Assembly: GCF_008367235.1 (NCBI RefSeq)
Contig: NZ_VTZS01000003.1
Span: 124,001 to 188,000 of the forward strand
DNA from: Pareuzebyella sediminis
GTDB lineage: Bacteria > Bacteroidota > Bacteroidia > Flavobacteriales > Flavobacteriaceae
Direction of reading: 5' to 3'
DNA: 64,000 bases
Below the pieces are notes generated by a model. The model worked only from the letters and a program-made list of their open reading frames with translations, did no database searches and had not been told where the DNA came from. The number at the start of each line of letters is the position of its first letter. Position 1 is the stretch's first letter. The translations under genes and the position numbers were made by a program. Of this stretch, positions 27,580 through 37,800 are shown piece by piece.

Positions 27580-29088
27580 TTAATAGCCTTCATTTTGACT
27601 TAATTTCGGATTTACTAGCAACTCTCTATCCGGAATGGGAAATAAGATCTCATATCCGTCAAACTCGTAATCTCCTGCCGAGAACGGTACTATTCCCCTT
27701 GGAGTAGTCGGGTTGGCCATTTCTTGAGCTGCATGGGCTTCAAACAATGAAATGAGTTCTGAAGTGCTCAAGGTACGTCTAAGGTCGAACCAACGATGAT
27801 TCTCAAAAGCCAGTTCAACTCTTCGTTCATGCAACAAAACAGCTCTGAACTCATCTTGGGAAAGTCCTGACACGGGGGGTAACCCTGCTCTGGCCCTTAC
27901 TTGGTTAAGATAACCATAGGCCTCCGCATTTGGTCCCGATTGCTCGTTGATGGTCTCTGCAAGCATTAATAAGACATCGGCATATCTATAGACAGGCCAA
28001 TTATTATCGGGGCGGCCTTGAATGGCATGTTCATACCGAAACTTTTCGATGAAAGGAACCGGAACAAACTCACCGGTAACCATGTCGGTATATCCTTCGC
28101 TCAAAGAAATATCTTTGCGTATATCACCATCCTCATAATCTCCAATGATATCCAAAGTTGGTATATTCCAGCCACCTCCGCTGATTCCAGGGAAACCTGT
28201 AACCTCCCCATTGGTGAACTTCGGATAGAACTGGTATATAAAACTACTTGATTCACCAAGATCATTGCCCCCCTGAAATTGTACTTCAAAAATTGATTCG
28301 TTATTGTTTTTGTTATTGGGGTCAAATACGTCTTCGTAATTTGGCAATAAATTATAACCCAATCCTGTGACTTGTTCTAGGGCCGCCTGTGCCCTTGTAT
28401 ATTCTTTTCTTGTCAACCAAAATTTGCCAGCCAATGTAAGTGCTGCCCCTTTGGTCAATCTTCCCGCTTCTGAATCGGCAACAGTATTGGGTAACAAGGC
28501 TATGGCCACATCGAGATCATTCTCGATTTGGGAATACACCTCTGTTATTGGGGAACGTTCCAGCTCAAATGCTTCCGAAGGATCACTAAAAGGTTCGGTC
28601 ACCAATATGACATCACCAAAATATTGGGTCAAAAGAAAATAGTAATACGCCCTAAAAAATCGCAATTCTCCTTCAAACCGCGACTTCGCAGCATCATTTA
28701 TATCTGCACCCTCTAATTTGGCTATGGTTAGGTTTATACTCCCCAAGGTATTGTAAATGTCCCTATACAGACCATATATATTTCCGGTATTGGCATTTAC
28801 CTGCCAATATTCGAACGTTTCTATACCGGGTGCATTTCCCCTATTTCCTTCATCAAAATGAACTGTTGTATTATCTGTAATCATCTCGGTAAAAAGCCAT
28901 TGGTTCCCTGTGATGCCTTGCAGTTGCCCATAAACACCAATGACGGCTTGATTCACTTGTTTTTCGGTAGCGAAAAAACTTTCTTCACCCAATTGATTAG
29001 GGTTTTGTTTGTCCAGAAAATCATCGCTGCACGAAACCAAGGACAAAACTATCGATAGACTTATAAAAATCTTTATTGAATTTTTCAT
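27580..29088 (-). CDS. SusD/RagB-type outer-membrane lipoprotein
   Basis: A 502-aa SusD-like protein. MKNSIKIFISLSIVLSLVSC is a lipoprotein signal (Cys20), followed by the SusD start SDDFLDKQNPNQLGEESFF. TPR-like helices carry FFRAYYYFLLTQYFGDVILV, and the C terminus has LNQVRARAGLPPV and LHERRVELAFENHRWFDLRR, hallmark SusD blocks. It forms the surface lid of the SusC transporter encoded 18 nt upstream and captures the ligand, usually an oligosaccharide. The substrate cannot be read from sequence. Confidence 0.96.
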   Translation of the reverse strand: MKNSIKIFISLSIVLSLVSCSDDFLDKQNPNQLGEESFFATEKQVNQAVIGVYGQLQGITGNQWLFTEMITDNTTVHFDEGNRGNAPGIETFEYWQVNANTGNIYGLYRDIYNTLGSINLTIAKLEGADINDAAKSRFEGELRFFRAYYYFLLTQYFGDVILVTEPFSDPSEAFELERSPITEVYSQIENDLDVAIALLPNTVADSEAGRLTKGAALTLAGKFWLTRKEYTRAQAALEQVTGLGYNLLPNYEDVFDPNNKNNNESIFEVQFQGGNDLGESSSFIYQFYPKFTNGEVTGFPGISGGGWNIPTLDIIGDYEDGDIRKDISLSEGYTDMVTGEFVPVPFIEKFRYEHAIQGRPDNNWPVYRYADVLLMLAETINEQSGPNAEAYGYLNQVRARAGLPPVSGLSQDEFRAVLLHERRVELAFENHRWFDLRRTLSTSELISLFEAHAAQEMANPTTPRGIVPFSAGDYEFDGYEILFPIPDRELLVNPKLSQNEGY

Positions 29089-29106
29089 TCTTTAGTTTTT
29101 TTAATA

Positions 29107-32100
29107 TTAAAATTGGAAGGTTGCCCCAAGGCTCATCGTAGATGGTAACGGATAAGGCGCATCATCTATTCCGGGCCTTATACCGCCGCGTGCGTTCACT
29201 TGAGGATTGCCTACATAGTCCGTGAAGAGGAATAGATTATCGCCATTGAAGAACACTCTGACGTTGTCAAGAAAAGCGATTTGATCAACAGGGATCGTAT
29301 AGCCCAAGGATACATTTCTCAACCAAACATGGCTTGCATCATGCACATACCAACTGTTCGCTTCGCGTTCCCATTTCCAAAAATTGCTGGTAGGTATCGT
29401 TGCATTAGGATCCCTTGTGGTATACCTGAATCTATTCGCTGCCCTTGTCTCTACGTTAAAGACCCCATCCATGTTCATGGTAGTGGACTCAATTTGGCTA
29501 AAAACGTCATAGTTTTGCGCCCCGGTAAAAACAATATTAAAATCAAAGGCCTTATAATCGAGGCCCATATTGAATGCCCATATGAATTCTGGATGCGGGT
29601 TCCCTATTTCGACCCAGTCTTGCGTATCATATGAAACCTCGCCATCTCCATTCGTATCTTCATAAATGAACGACCCCAGTACCGCACCATCTTGGGTTGG
29701 TGAGGCGTCAATTTCTTCTTGAGAGCTAAACGTTCCAAGGTTTCTATACCCATGAAACATACCGATGGGCCTACCTACTTTAGAAACACTGGTCGCACCA
29801 TAAAAAGATTGCGTTCTGATCTCATCATTATCACCATCTATTTCGAGTACTTTGTTTTTATTGAACGAAATGTTGAAATTACTACGGAACTTTAAGTTGT
29901 CTGTAATATTTGTTTTATAATTCAACCCAAATTCAACGCCTGAATTCTCTACTTTACCTATGTTCGTAAAGGTGGTCTCAAAACCGGTTATTACTGGTAT
30001 ATTCACCGCCAAAAGCATGTCTTCCGTTGTTCTTTTATAATATTCCGCAACAAAAGTGAGGCGGTTTTTGAACATCGTTAAATCGATACCATAATCAAAT
30101 TGGTTGGACTCTTCCCACCCTAGATTGGCATTGGATAGTGAGCTCAGTATCTTGCCCGGCGCAAAACTTCCACCAAGGATGTAATTTGCCGTTCCGAGGG
30201 TCGAAAGGCTCGTGTAATTACCAATATCGTTGTTGCCCGTTACACCAAAACTTGCCCTTAACTTAAGGTCATCGAGCCATGCGATATTCTGCAAAGAACC
30301 CTCTTCAGAGACTCTCCAACCCAAGGAAACCGCCGGAAAATCACCCCACTTGGTATTAGAACCAAATCGTGAACTTCCTTCCCTACGATAGGTAGCCGAC
30401 ACTAAATATTTGTTATCATAATCATAGTTTAATCGAGCAAAATAGGCCAATAGGCTCCAACTAGATTCGGCCGATGTCGCGGTCAACGATTCTGCTTGTT
30501 GCAAGAATCGAATCTCATCATCAGGAAATTTCAATCCATTTCCATTAATAGATCTTACCGTAGCTTCCTGTGCACTATACCCCAACAAGACATTTAAGCT
30601 ATGTACTTCTTTAAACACCTTATCATAAGAAAGCAGTTGATCTGACGACCAATTGAAAGTTTCCGAATACGACTCGTTCAGAACGGCATCGTTCGGTGCC
30701 GGCGCATTCCATGAAAAGCCGGACAGGGTAGAAGGTGTAAACTGATTGTACCTTGTATTGACCAAAATACCATTGAGGGTTGACTTGAAGGTAAAGTCAT
30801 TCAAAAATTTAATTTCTGCATACCCATTGGCTATTAATCTGCCCGTATTGAGGGTAGTTTTTTGTTCGTGCAAAATTTGAACGGGATTCGCGCTATTAAA
30901 AATCAAATCGCCCGGTGTATCATTATCTCCCAAATAGTCATTGAAACTTCCATCTGGATTATACACAGGCTCCCTTGGGTCTACCCATAAGGCTAACCCG
31001 ACCGGTTGATGTCTGCTATCTTCTCCAATAATTCTTTCGTTGGTCTTTGATCCCGATACGTTCAACCCGACGGTAATCTTATCCGTAATTTTAGTGTCTA
31101 CTTTGGCCCTAATATTGAAGCGTTCAAAATTCGTTTTAATTACGACCCCGTCTTGGTCCATATAGCCCAAGGTAATTAAGGACTTTGTCTTTTCATTACC
31201 GGCGGCGATAGAAAGGTCATATTTTTTGAATAAAGGGGCATTGGCCAATATTTCATCCATCCAATCGGTGGAAATCGTATTGTTCTCTGGATTGCGAATA
31301 CCTATCGGAATTTCACTTTCAGCAGGTTCCGAACCGTTGGCCGCAATATATTTATCGATCCAGCTTGTTCTTTGAAACTCACCAAATTCTACGGCATTCA
31401 TCATATCGTAGCGACGGTTATTAGGCACATTTTGAATACCCGTATTTACATCCAAAGTGACACTGACCTTACCTTCTTTTCCTTGTTTAGTGGTTATAAG
31501 AACCACTCCATTTGAGCCTCTAGCTCCATATATTGCAGTTGAAGCTGCATCTTTTAATATAGAAATAGACTCGATTTCATTTGGGTTCAAACCTGCTGAA
31601 GATTGAAGTGGAAATCCATCAACGACATAGAGCGGGTCATTACCAGCCCCTAATGAACCCATTCCTCTAATGGAGATATCCAGATCTTGGCCAGGACGGC
31701 CAGAATTGGACAGTACATTCACCCCAGGAGCTTGCCCCAACAACATCCTTTCCACACTTGCGGCCGGAACGTCTTTAACCTCTTCTAGGTCTACTACGGA
31801 AACAGCGGAAATAATATCTTTCTTTCTTTTCGTACCATACCCAACGATGACCACCTCTTCCAAGCCCGATGCGCTCTCTTCCAATTCTATTGAAAGAGTG
31901 TCTTGCCCGTTCACTGGTACTTCTTTAGTTGCAAAACCAATATAGGATACGATCAGAACGGCTTCGTCATCAGATAACTGAATTGAGAAATTGCCGTCAA
32001 AATCGGCCGTCACGCCATTAGTCGTACCTTTTTCAACAATATTTGCACCTGCTAAAGGAACCCCTTGGCTATCGCTCACCGTACCATTTACCTGAGCCTG

Positions 32101-32511
32101 CACCAGTGTAATCTTTTCGACAGGAACATTTGTCGTGGGTTCAGACCTCTTTTGTTTCTTGATTACGATTTGCTTTTTGAAAACTTCGAAGGTGACCTCA
32201 TCTTCCTTGAGCAATTTTTTGACCACCTCATCGATATTCTCATTTTTGGCCCTTAAGGTAACGCGGCGATTTAAATCAAGGTCTTGGTTTTTATAGAAGA
32301 ACCTGAACTCGGTCTTCTTTTCAATTTCAACAAAAGCTTCCTTTAAGGTAACCTCTTCCAGATCAAGATTGATCTTTTTAAGCTGACCATATCCAGTATT
32401 GGCTTTAATCTGAAAAAGGGTAAAAATGAGAAATAGAAAGGTGATTTTCATTTTCAAATCAAGTTTAAGACCGGTTTTTGCAAGCCTGTCCTTTATGCTC
32501 GTTTTTTTCAT
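29107..32511 (-). CDS. SusC/RagA-type TonB-dependent transporter with STN signalling domain
   Basis: A 1134-aa outer-membrane transporter with a long signal region ending near residue 43. An STN domain (about 45-115; VTLKEAFVEIEKKTEFRFFY) contacts a FecR anti-sigma factor and marks a transporter that also signals. A carboxypeptidase-D-like domain (VNGTVSDSQGVPLAGANIVE) and the SusC plug (DISIRGMGSLGAGNDPLYVV) come next, and then the 22-strand barrel. It works with the SusD encoded 18 nt downstream. The FecR and ECF sigma genes upstream are its likely regulators. It should import a ligand and switch on this locus. Confidence 0.96.
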   Translation of the reverse strand: MKKTSIKDRLAKTGLKLDLKMKITFLFLIFTLFQIKANTGYGQLKKINLDLEEVTLKEAFVEIEKKTEFRFFYKNQDLDLNRRVTLRAKNENIDEVVKKLLKEDEVTFEVFKKQIVIKKQKRSEPTTNVPVEKITLVQAQVNGTVSDSQGVPLAGANIVEKGTTNGVTADFDGNFSIQLSDDEAVLIVSYIGFATKEVPVNGQDTLSIELEESASGLEEVVIVGYGTKRKKDIISAVSVVDLEEVKDVPAASVERMLLGQAPGVNVLSNSGRPGQDLDISIRGMGSLGAGNDPLYVVDGFPLQSSAGLNPNEIESISILKDAASTAIYGARGSNGVVLITTKQGKEGKVSVTLDVNTGIQNVPNNRRYDMMNAVEFGEFQRTSWIDKYIAANGSEPAESEIPIGIRNPENNTISTDWMDEILANAPLFKKYDLSIAAGNEKTKSLITLGYMDQDGVVIKTNFERFNIRAKVDTKITDKITVGLNVSGSKTNERIIGEDSRHQPVGLALWVDPREPVYNPDGSFNDYLGDNDTPGDLIFNSANPVQILHEQKTTLNTGRLIANGYAEIKFLNDFTFKSTLNGILVNTRYNQFTPSTLSGFSWNAPAPNDAVLNESYSETFNWSSDQLLSYDKVFKEVHSLNVLLGYSAQEATVRSINGNGLKFPDDEIRFLQQAESLTATSAESSWSLLAYFARLNYDYDNKYLVSATYRREGSSRFGSNTKWGDFPAVSLGWRVSEEGSLQNIAWLDDLKLRASFGVTGNNDIGNYTSLSTLGTANYILGGSFAPGKILSSLSNANLGWEESNQFDYGIDLTMFKNRLTFVAEYYKRTTEDMLLAVNIPVITGFETTFTNIGKVENSGVEFGLNYKTNITDNLKFRSNFNISFNKNKVLEIDGDNDEIRTQSFYGATSVSKVGRPIGMFHGYRNLGTFSSQEEIDASPTQDGAVLGSFIYEDTNGDGEVSYDTQDWVEIGNPHPEFIWAFNMGLDYKAFDFNIVFTGAQNYDVFSQIESTTMNMDGVFNVETRAANRFRYTTRDPNATIPTSNFWKWEREANSWYVHDASHVWLRNVSLGYTIPVDQIAFLDNVRVFFNGDNLFLFTDYVGNPQVNARGGIRPGIDDAPYPLPSTMSLGATFQF

Positions 32512-32562
32512 AATTTTGTGTGATTTTTAGTTAGTTATTCTTAGGCTCAAAATCGATTTATG

Positions 32563-32590
32563 ATCGGGGAATGTTGCAGCATTTCCCGAT
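32563..32590. promoter_or_regulatory. inverted repeat between fecR-like gene and susC
   Basis: An 11-bp stem (ATCGGGGAATG / CATTTCCCGAT, one mismatch) with a 6-nt loop is centred in the 123-nt fecR-susC gap, 52 nt before the susC ATG. The T tract lies on the plus-strand side, so on the transcribed minus strand it is not a classic terminator. It may be an operator, an attenuator or an mRNA-stability hairpin. Confidence 0.45.
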
Positions 32591-32634
32591 TTTTGATTTC
32601 CAAATAAGATTTAGTTCATAGGCTCTTGGTTTTA

Positions 32635-33804
32635 TTATGACTGCTTTTGATTTTGCGTGTTAGGTGTATCTAGTATTATGGTATCATTTTTTACTTCAAA
32701 TTCAAACTCGGTGTTCCTCTGGAATACTTGAAGAATATGGAATATGGTTTCGGCCCGAAAGGTTCCGGTATATCTAACCTGGTCCAGTTGCCTGTTTCGG
32801 TTAATGATTGTAATATCGTAATGGCGTTCCAACTCTTTCATTATATTTTCAAAGGGATCATTGGTAAAAAACAAGGTGCCGTCAACCCAAGCTATATGTT
32901 TCATTACATCAACCTCCATAACTTCAAAACCACCATCAATGGCACTGGCCATTTCCCCCGGAGAAATTGAAATGCTTTCGGAGATCTTCTTTTCTTCCCC
33001 CTTATAGACTTCGACCTTACCCTCGACCAAAACTGTCGAGCTTGCTTTCTCATTCTTGTAACTGGAAACGTTAAATTGGGTACCCAACACCCTTATGTTC
33101 ATATTGTCGGTACGAACGATGAAGGGTTGGTCGGCATGATCCGATACGGTGAAATATGCCTCTCCGCTCAAGAAGACCTCCCTGCTTTCTGGATTATTGA
33201 AACTCTTTGGATACCGCAGCGTGGTTCCGGCATTAAGAACGACCAACGTACTATCGGCCAGTTGAATTTTAAAGCGTTTGCCATAGGGCACCCGAAGGAT
33301 ATTGTAAACAAGCTTTTCTCTTGTCTCTTTCAGCGGGGTATATACCAATGTATTCCGTTCTTGCCGAACTACATGCTCACCCTTTTTGTTGGTAATCATT
33401 CCGCTGGACTCTTCTTCCAAGGCAGTAAAGCTACCATCCTCCAATTGAAGCGTAACTTGCTTTGACTCCTCGAACGGCACGGCTTGAGCCTTATCTTCTT
33501 TAGATAAGTAAAAGATGCTGGCTACACCCAATACTACTAAAATAGCCGCAGCATAATTAAGAAAAGTACGGGGCTTACGCCGTAATTTTATGACCTGCTT
33601 TGTTGCCGCGGAGGTTGCCTCAACAATACGCTGATACGCATTTTCGGCATCGATTTTTCTATATGCGGAATCGAGCTCATAGTTGGTTGTTAGAACTTTT
33701 TTGAGATACTCTTTGTTTTTAGGATCCTCCAACCATTTTTTTAGCATCTGAAGCTCATCCTCTGTTATGGTATCGCCCAAAAATTTGTGTACTAAGTTTT
33801 CCAA
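32635..33804 (-). CDS. FecR-type anti-sigma factor
   Basis: A 389-aa membrane-spanning anti-sigma factor. The N-terminal ~80 residues are cytoplasmic and would bind the ECF sigma factor. One transmembrane helix lies at 81-100 (FLNYAAAILVVLGVASIFYL). The periplasmic FecR domain (RVPYGKRFKIQLADSTLVVL, YPKSFNN, SGEAYFTV) and a C-terminal DUF4974-type domain (ITIINRNRQLDQVRYTGTF) follow. It transmits the SusC STN signal to the sigma factor. Translation appears to start at a TTG (33804); there is no in-frame ATG close upstream. It is divergent from the ECF sigma gene. Confidence 0.93.
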   Translation of the reverse strand: MENLVHKFLGDTITEDELQMLKKWLEDPKNKEYLKKVLTTNYELDSAYRKIDAENAYQRIVEATSAATKQVIKLRRKPRTFLNYAAAILVVLGVASIFYLSKEDKAQAVPFEESKQVTLQLEDGSFTALEEESSGMITNKKGEHVVRQERNTLVYTPLKETREKLVYNILRVPYGKRFKIQLADSTLVVLNAGTTLRYPKSFNNPESREVFLSGEAYFTVSDHADQPFIVRTDNMNIRVLGTQFNVSSYKNEKASSTVLVEGKVEVYKGEEKKISESISISPGEMASAIDGGFEVMEVDVMKHIAWVDGTLFFTNDPFENIMKELERHYDITIINRNRQLDQVRYTGTFRAETIFHILQVFQRNTEFEFEVKNDTIILDTPNTQNQKQS

Positions 33805-34165
33805 ATCCGTTCGATATTTATTTGTTACATTATCAATAAGGATGCAAAAATTATATTATACCCCTAAAATAAATATGCCTTTTTTTAAAATTCTTTGTTT
33901 TTACGGGCTTTTTTCCCAATTTTAGTCTTTACTATAAAGTATATTCCCACTAACCAAAATGAACACATTTTAAAGATTAAAATGCCGCTATTTCTGATAG
34001 GTTACTCTTCTTTTCATTGTGAACATTCTCTTTATTTTCAAAAAGCCGATCGTTTTTAATAGTAAGTAACCATAATGTGAAGAACCACGGGAAATAGAGA
34101 TACTTAGAGCATTTTGATCATTTCGGTCAAAGCGGACAGTGCATATTTATTCAATAGGCAAATAG
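33805..34165. promoter_or_regulatory. divergent promoter region between fecR-like and ECF sigma genes
   Basis: This 361-nt AT-rich gap between two divergent regulatory genes must hold both promoters. I see no convincing small ORF, and only an imperfect -7 box (AATTTTTG) on the minus strand at about 33846-33853. An ECF-specific promoter cannot be defined from one copy. Confidence 0.4.
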
Positions 34166-34741
34166 ATGAACAAAGAAGATTTTGTTATATGGGAACGAAT
34201 CAAGGAAGATGACGATGCTGCCTTAAAGGTACTATTTGACCGGTACTATAAGCCTTTATGTATCTATGCGCTACAATTTTCAAAATCGTTGCCCGATGCC
34301 GAAGATTTTGTTCAGGGGGTGTTCATTACCCTATGGTCAAAACGCAATGAAATTCATATTCAGACTTCTTTAAAAGCTTATCTCTACAAATCGGTTTTTA
34401 ATACCTGCATGCAGAATAAGAGGAAGGAAAAGAAAATCGAAAAATCATTGGAGCTGTTGAAATGGCAAATTTTACAGGAACAGGTCGAGGAAGATAGTAC
34501 CCTTTTACCCCAGCGCATAGAAAGAATCAAATGTTTGGTCGACGCACTGCCTGACCGTTGTAAAGAGATATTGCTCTTAAGCAAAAGGGAAGGCTATAAA
34601 AATAAGGAGATTGCCGAAAAACTAGGAATTTCCTTAAAGACGGTAGAATCTCAAATGAGCATTGCATTTAAGAAAATACGTCTTGGGTTCAAAAAGGCCA
34701 ATCTAGTTCTTCTTGTCTTCTTAGGAAAGAGGACATTTTAA
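34166..34741 (+). CDS. ECF RNA polymerase sigma factor (Bacteroides-expansion type)
   Basis: A 191-aa sigma-70 family ECF factor. Region 2 reads ALKVLFDRYYKPLCIYALQF and DAEDFVQGVFITLWSKR. Region 4 reads LPDRCKEILLLSKREGYKNK and IAEKLGISLKTVESQMSIAF, the helix-turn-helix for the -35 element. It pairs with the divergent FecR-like anti-sigma gene in the standard sigma/anti-sigma/STN-SusC cell-surface signalling arrangement. It most likely drives the minus-strand locus from susC downstream. Confidence 0.94.
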   Translation: MNKEDFVIWERIKEDDDAALKVLFDRYYKPLCIYALQFSKSLPDAEDFVQGVFITLWSKRNEIHIQTSLKAYLYKSVFNTCMQNKRKEKKIEKSLELLKWQILQEQVEEDSTLLPQRIERIKCLVDALPDRCKEILLLSKREGYKNKEIAEKLGISLKTVESQMSIAFKKIRLGFKKANLVLLVFLGKRTF

Positions 34742-34864
34742 CTAAAAAGTGTAGGATGATATGGCTTGAGAGGAGAGCGTTCCATAGATTGAAGATCACT
34801 TACTACTGTATAATAGTTGTTCTTTGTATAAATGGCTAACTAAGACATTGAAATTCTTGACTTC

Positions 34865-37800
34865 TTATACACTATTTTTCCTTTTTTCTTCAAACACCTT
34901 GGTACTCATTTTCATATCGGCATAACGAGGGTCTTGTATGTAATCTTGCTTTTGCATTTTGATGACCTCGATGCTCAAAAAACCGAACTCGCTCACCACC
35001 TTACCATAAAAGCGATATATGCCTTTGCCCCGAAAAAAGTATTTTGAGGCTACGGGCGGAAACAAGACCGTATCGAACACCTTTCCGTCTTGGTCTACCA
35101 AGGTTGCAAAATGCATACGCCTGCCATGGTGTGTACTGGTGTTCTTGACGGTCACCAAATAACCATATATATCGATATGGCGGTCGAGGAAACGCCCTAA
35201 ATCTTTCGCGCATCGATTATTTTTGGGCGGTTCGGCCAATAACTCGAACGGACTACACAAACAAAACCCCAATAGCTCGATCTGGGCAAATGCCGTTTCA
35301 AGATCGGTAGTGTGCAATGGTGGGATTTTAAAGTCTTGGTGTTTGGGCGGAAATAACTTGGGGTGGTCAACCTTTTCATTTTTGTTGAGGAACAAATGGG
35401 CTTTCCAAAGCAAGCGATGTTTATTCACCCCGGTAAACCGAAAGGCGTCAATTTGAATGAAGATACTTACTTGCTCTATGGATATAAATACGCGGTCTAA
35501 AAAATCTTCCAAAGAGGTAAAATTTCCATTTTGCAACCGTTCCTTTAATATGCGCTGCGATACCCGGTCTTCCATTTCACGCAGATAACCGAATCCCAAA
35601 AAAATATCCTTCCCATAAATGACATTGCCCTGATGGCTTCTGTTGATGCAAGGGGGGTGTATGGTCGCCCCCAACATTCGAGCCTCGTGTACATAGAACT
35701 CCGAGCGATAGAAGCCGCCCCCATTATTCAGAACGGCCACCATATATTCCAACGGATAGTAAGTCCTTAAGAACAAGGTCTGATAACTTTCAACGGCATA
35801 GGAAGCCGAATGGCCCTTGGCAAAGGCATAGCCCGCAAAACTGGCAATCTGGCCCCAGACCTCAAAAATAATATGATCGGGCTCCCCTTTTTTTCTACAA
35901 TTGTCGATAAACTTCAAACGTACCTTTTCAAACTCTTCACGAGACCTGAATTTTCCGCTCATACCACGGCGCAATACATCGGCTTCCCCCAAATCGAGAC
36001 CGGCAAAATGGTGGGCTACCTTAATGACATCTTCTTGGTAGACCATTACCCCGTAGGTGTCTGGCATGATGTCAAGCATTACAGGATGTGCCTTCTTCTC
36101 CGCCCTGCCCGGCTCACGATGTCTCAGAATGTACTCTCTCATCATACCACTTTTGGCCACCCCCGGTCTAATGATGGAACTGGCGGCCACCAACCCCATA
36201 TAATTATCGACCTCCAGTTTTTTCAGCAGCATGCGCATCGCGGGCGATTCTACGTAAAAACACCCCATACATTGGGCCGTTTTAATCAAATTATTGATTT
36301 TGGGGTCCCTTTTGAAAGTATTGACATCGTGTATATCAAAATCATCGGAACTATTTGACCGGTTGTACCCGATGATTTCCAAGGTATCCTTGATCTTTGC
36401 CAGTCCACGTTGACCAAGAATATCAAATTTGTATAGCCCTACATCCTCGGCAATAACCATATCAAACTGTGTCGTCGGAAAACCCTTGGGCGGCAAATGG
36501 GTAGCCGCAAACCAATGCAGGGGTTTTTCACTGATCAGAATACCTCCAGCATGTATACTCAGGTAGTTCGGCATACCCATAATCAGACGACCATACTTCA
36601 ATACTAACCGTGAGACCTCATCAAGTTGCGAACTATCATACCTTCCTTCAGAAAGGAAATCGATTTCACTTTTAGGCAGTCCGAAGACCTTTCCAAGTTC
36701 ACGAACCACGCCTTTTTCCTTAAAGGTCACATAGGTGCCTAAAAGAGCTACATGCTCGAAACGTTCAAAAATGTATTGGGTCATTTTCGGCCGGTCACGA
36801 TGTGAAAAATCAATATCAAAATCAGGGGGGTTGGCACGGTAGAGGTTGATAAAACGCTCAAAATAAAGATCAAGTTCCATGGGATCGACATCGGTAATAC
36901 GAAGCAAATAGGCCACAATACTATTCGCCCCGCTACCGCGACCGACATAAAAAAATCTGCGTCGTCTGGCTTCGGAAACGATATCCCAATTAATGAGAAA
37001 ATAGGAGACGAACCCCATGCCTTTGATCAGATGCAGTTCTTTACTAAGGCGTTCGGCAATTCCTTCTCCCCCGTTCGGATATCGGTAAGGCAACCCTTCT
37101 TGGCATAACCGCTCGATCATTTTCTCATCTCCTTCCCGACTATCCGTATAAGTTCGAAGGTTTTGGGACTTTCGTTCTTTGGAAAAATCGAAATGAATGG
37201 AGCAGGAATTCAACAAGCGTTCGGTATTCTCAAGAATAAAAGTGTATTCGGAAAAAGCGGCCACTAGGTTTTCGATGGGAAACATTTTTTCACCTTCGTG
37301 GGCTTCCTCGGCTTTCTCCAGTTTGCTCAATACCACATTTCTGTCGATGGCCCTCAGTAATCGGTGTGCGTTGAAATCACGCTTGTTCCGAAAAGTGACC
37401 GGTTGTTGTACTACCAATCTATCTTTTAACCGTAACACCCTTGAAAACGGTAAACGTCGTAAATCGGCAATCGATATCCCAATAAACTCATGGTCAGAAA
37501 ACGTATGCATATCGTTGCGCAGCACCTGTTCGAAAGGGTACACAACATAAGCGTTTTCGAACTTTGGGGCTGTTGAAGGCAATGCCTCTTCGGCATATAA
37601 GTGCTTTGAAAGAAAATCGTTCAACTCTAAGTAACCCATGTTGTTCTTGGCAATACCCAAAAAACAAGGCTCGATGCCATTTCTGAAATCGATGCCCAGT
37701 ATAGGTCTAATATCACATTCTTGGGCCTTTCGAACAAAATTGAGACATGCCGAGGTGTTGTTAATATCGGTAAGCGCCAACTGGGTCACCTTATTTTCTT

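Noticed and set aside
35810-36358. 182-codon open frame opposite dnaE2
   Set aside because: Antisense to conserved polymerase sequence, no recognisable domain or start signals.
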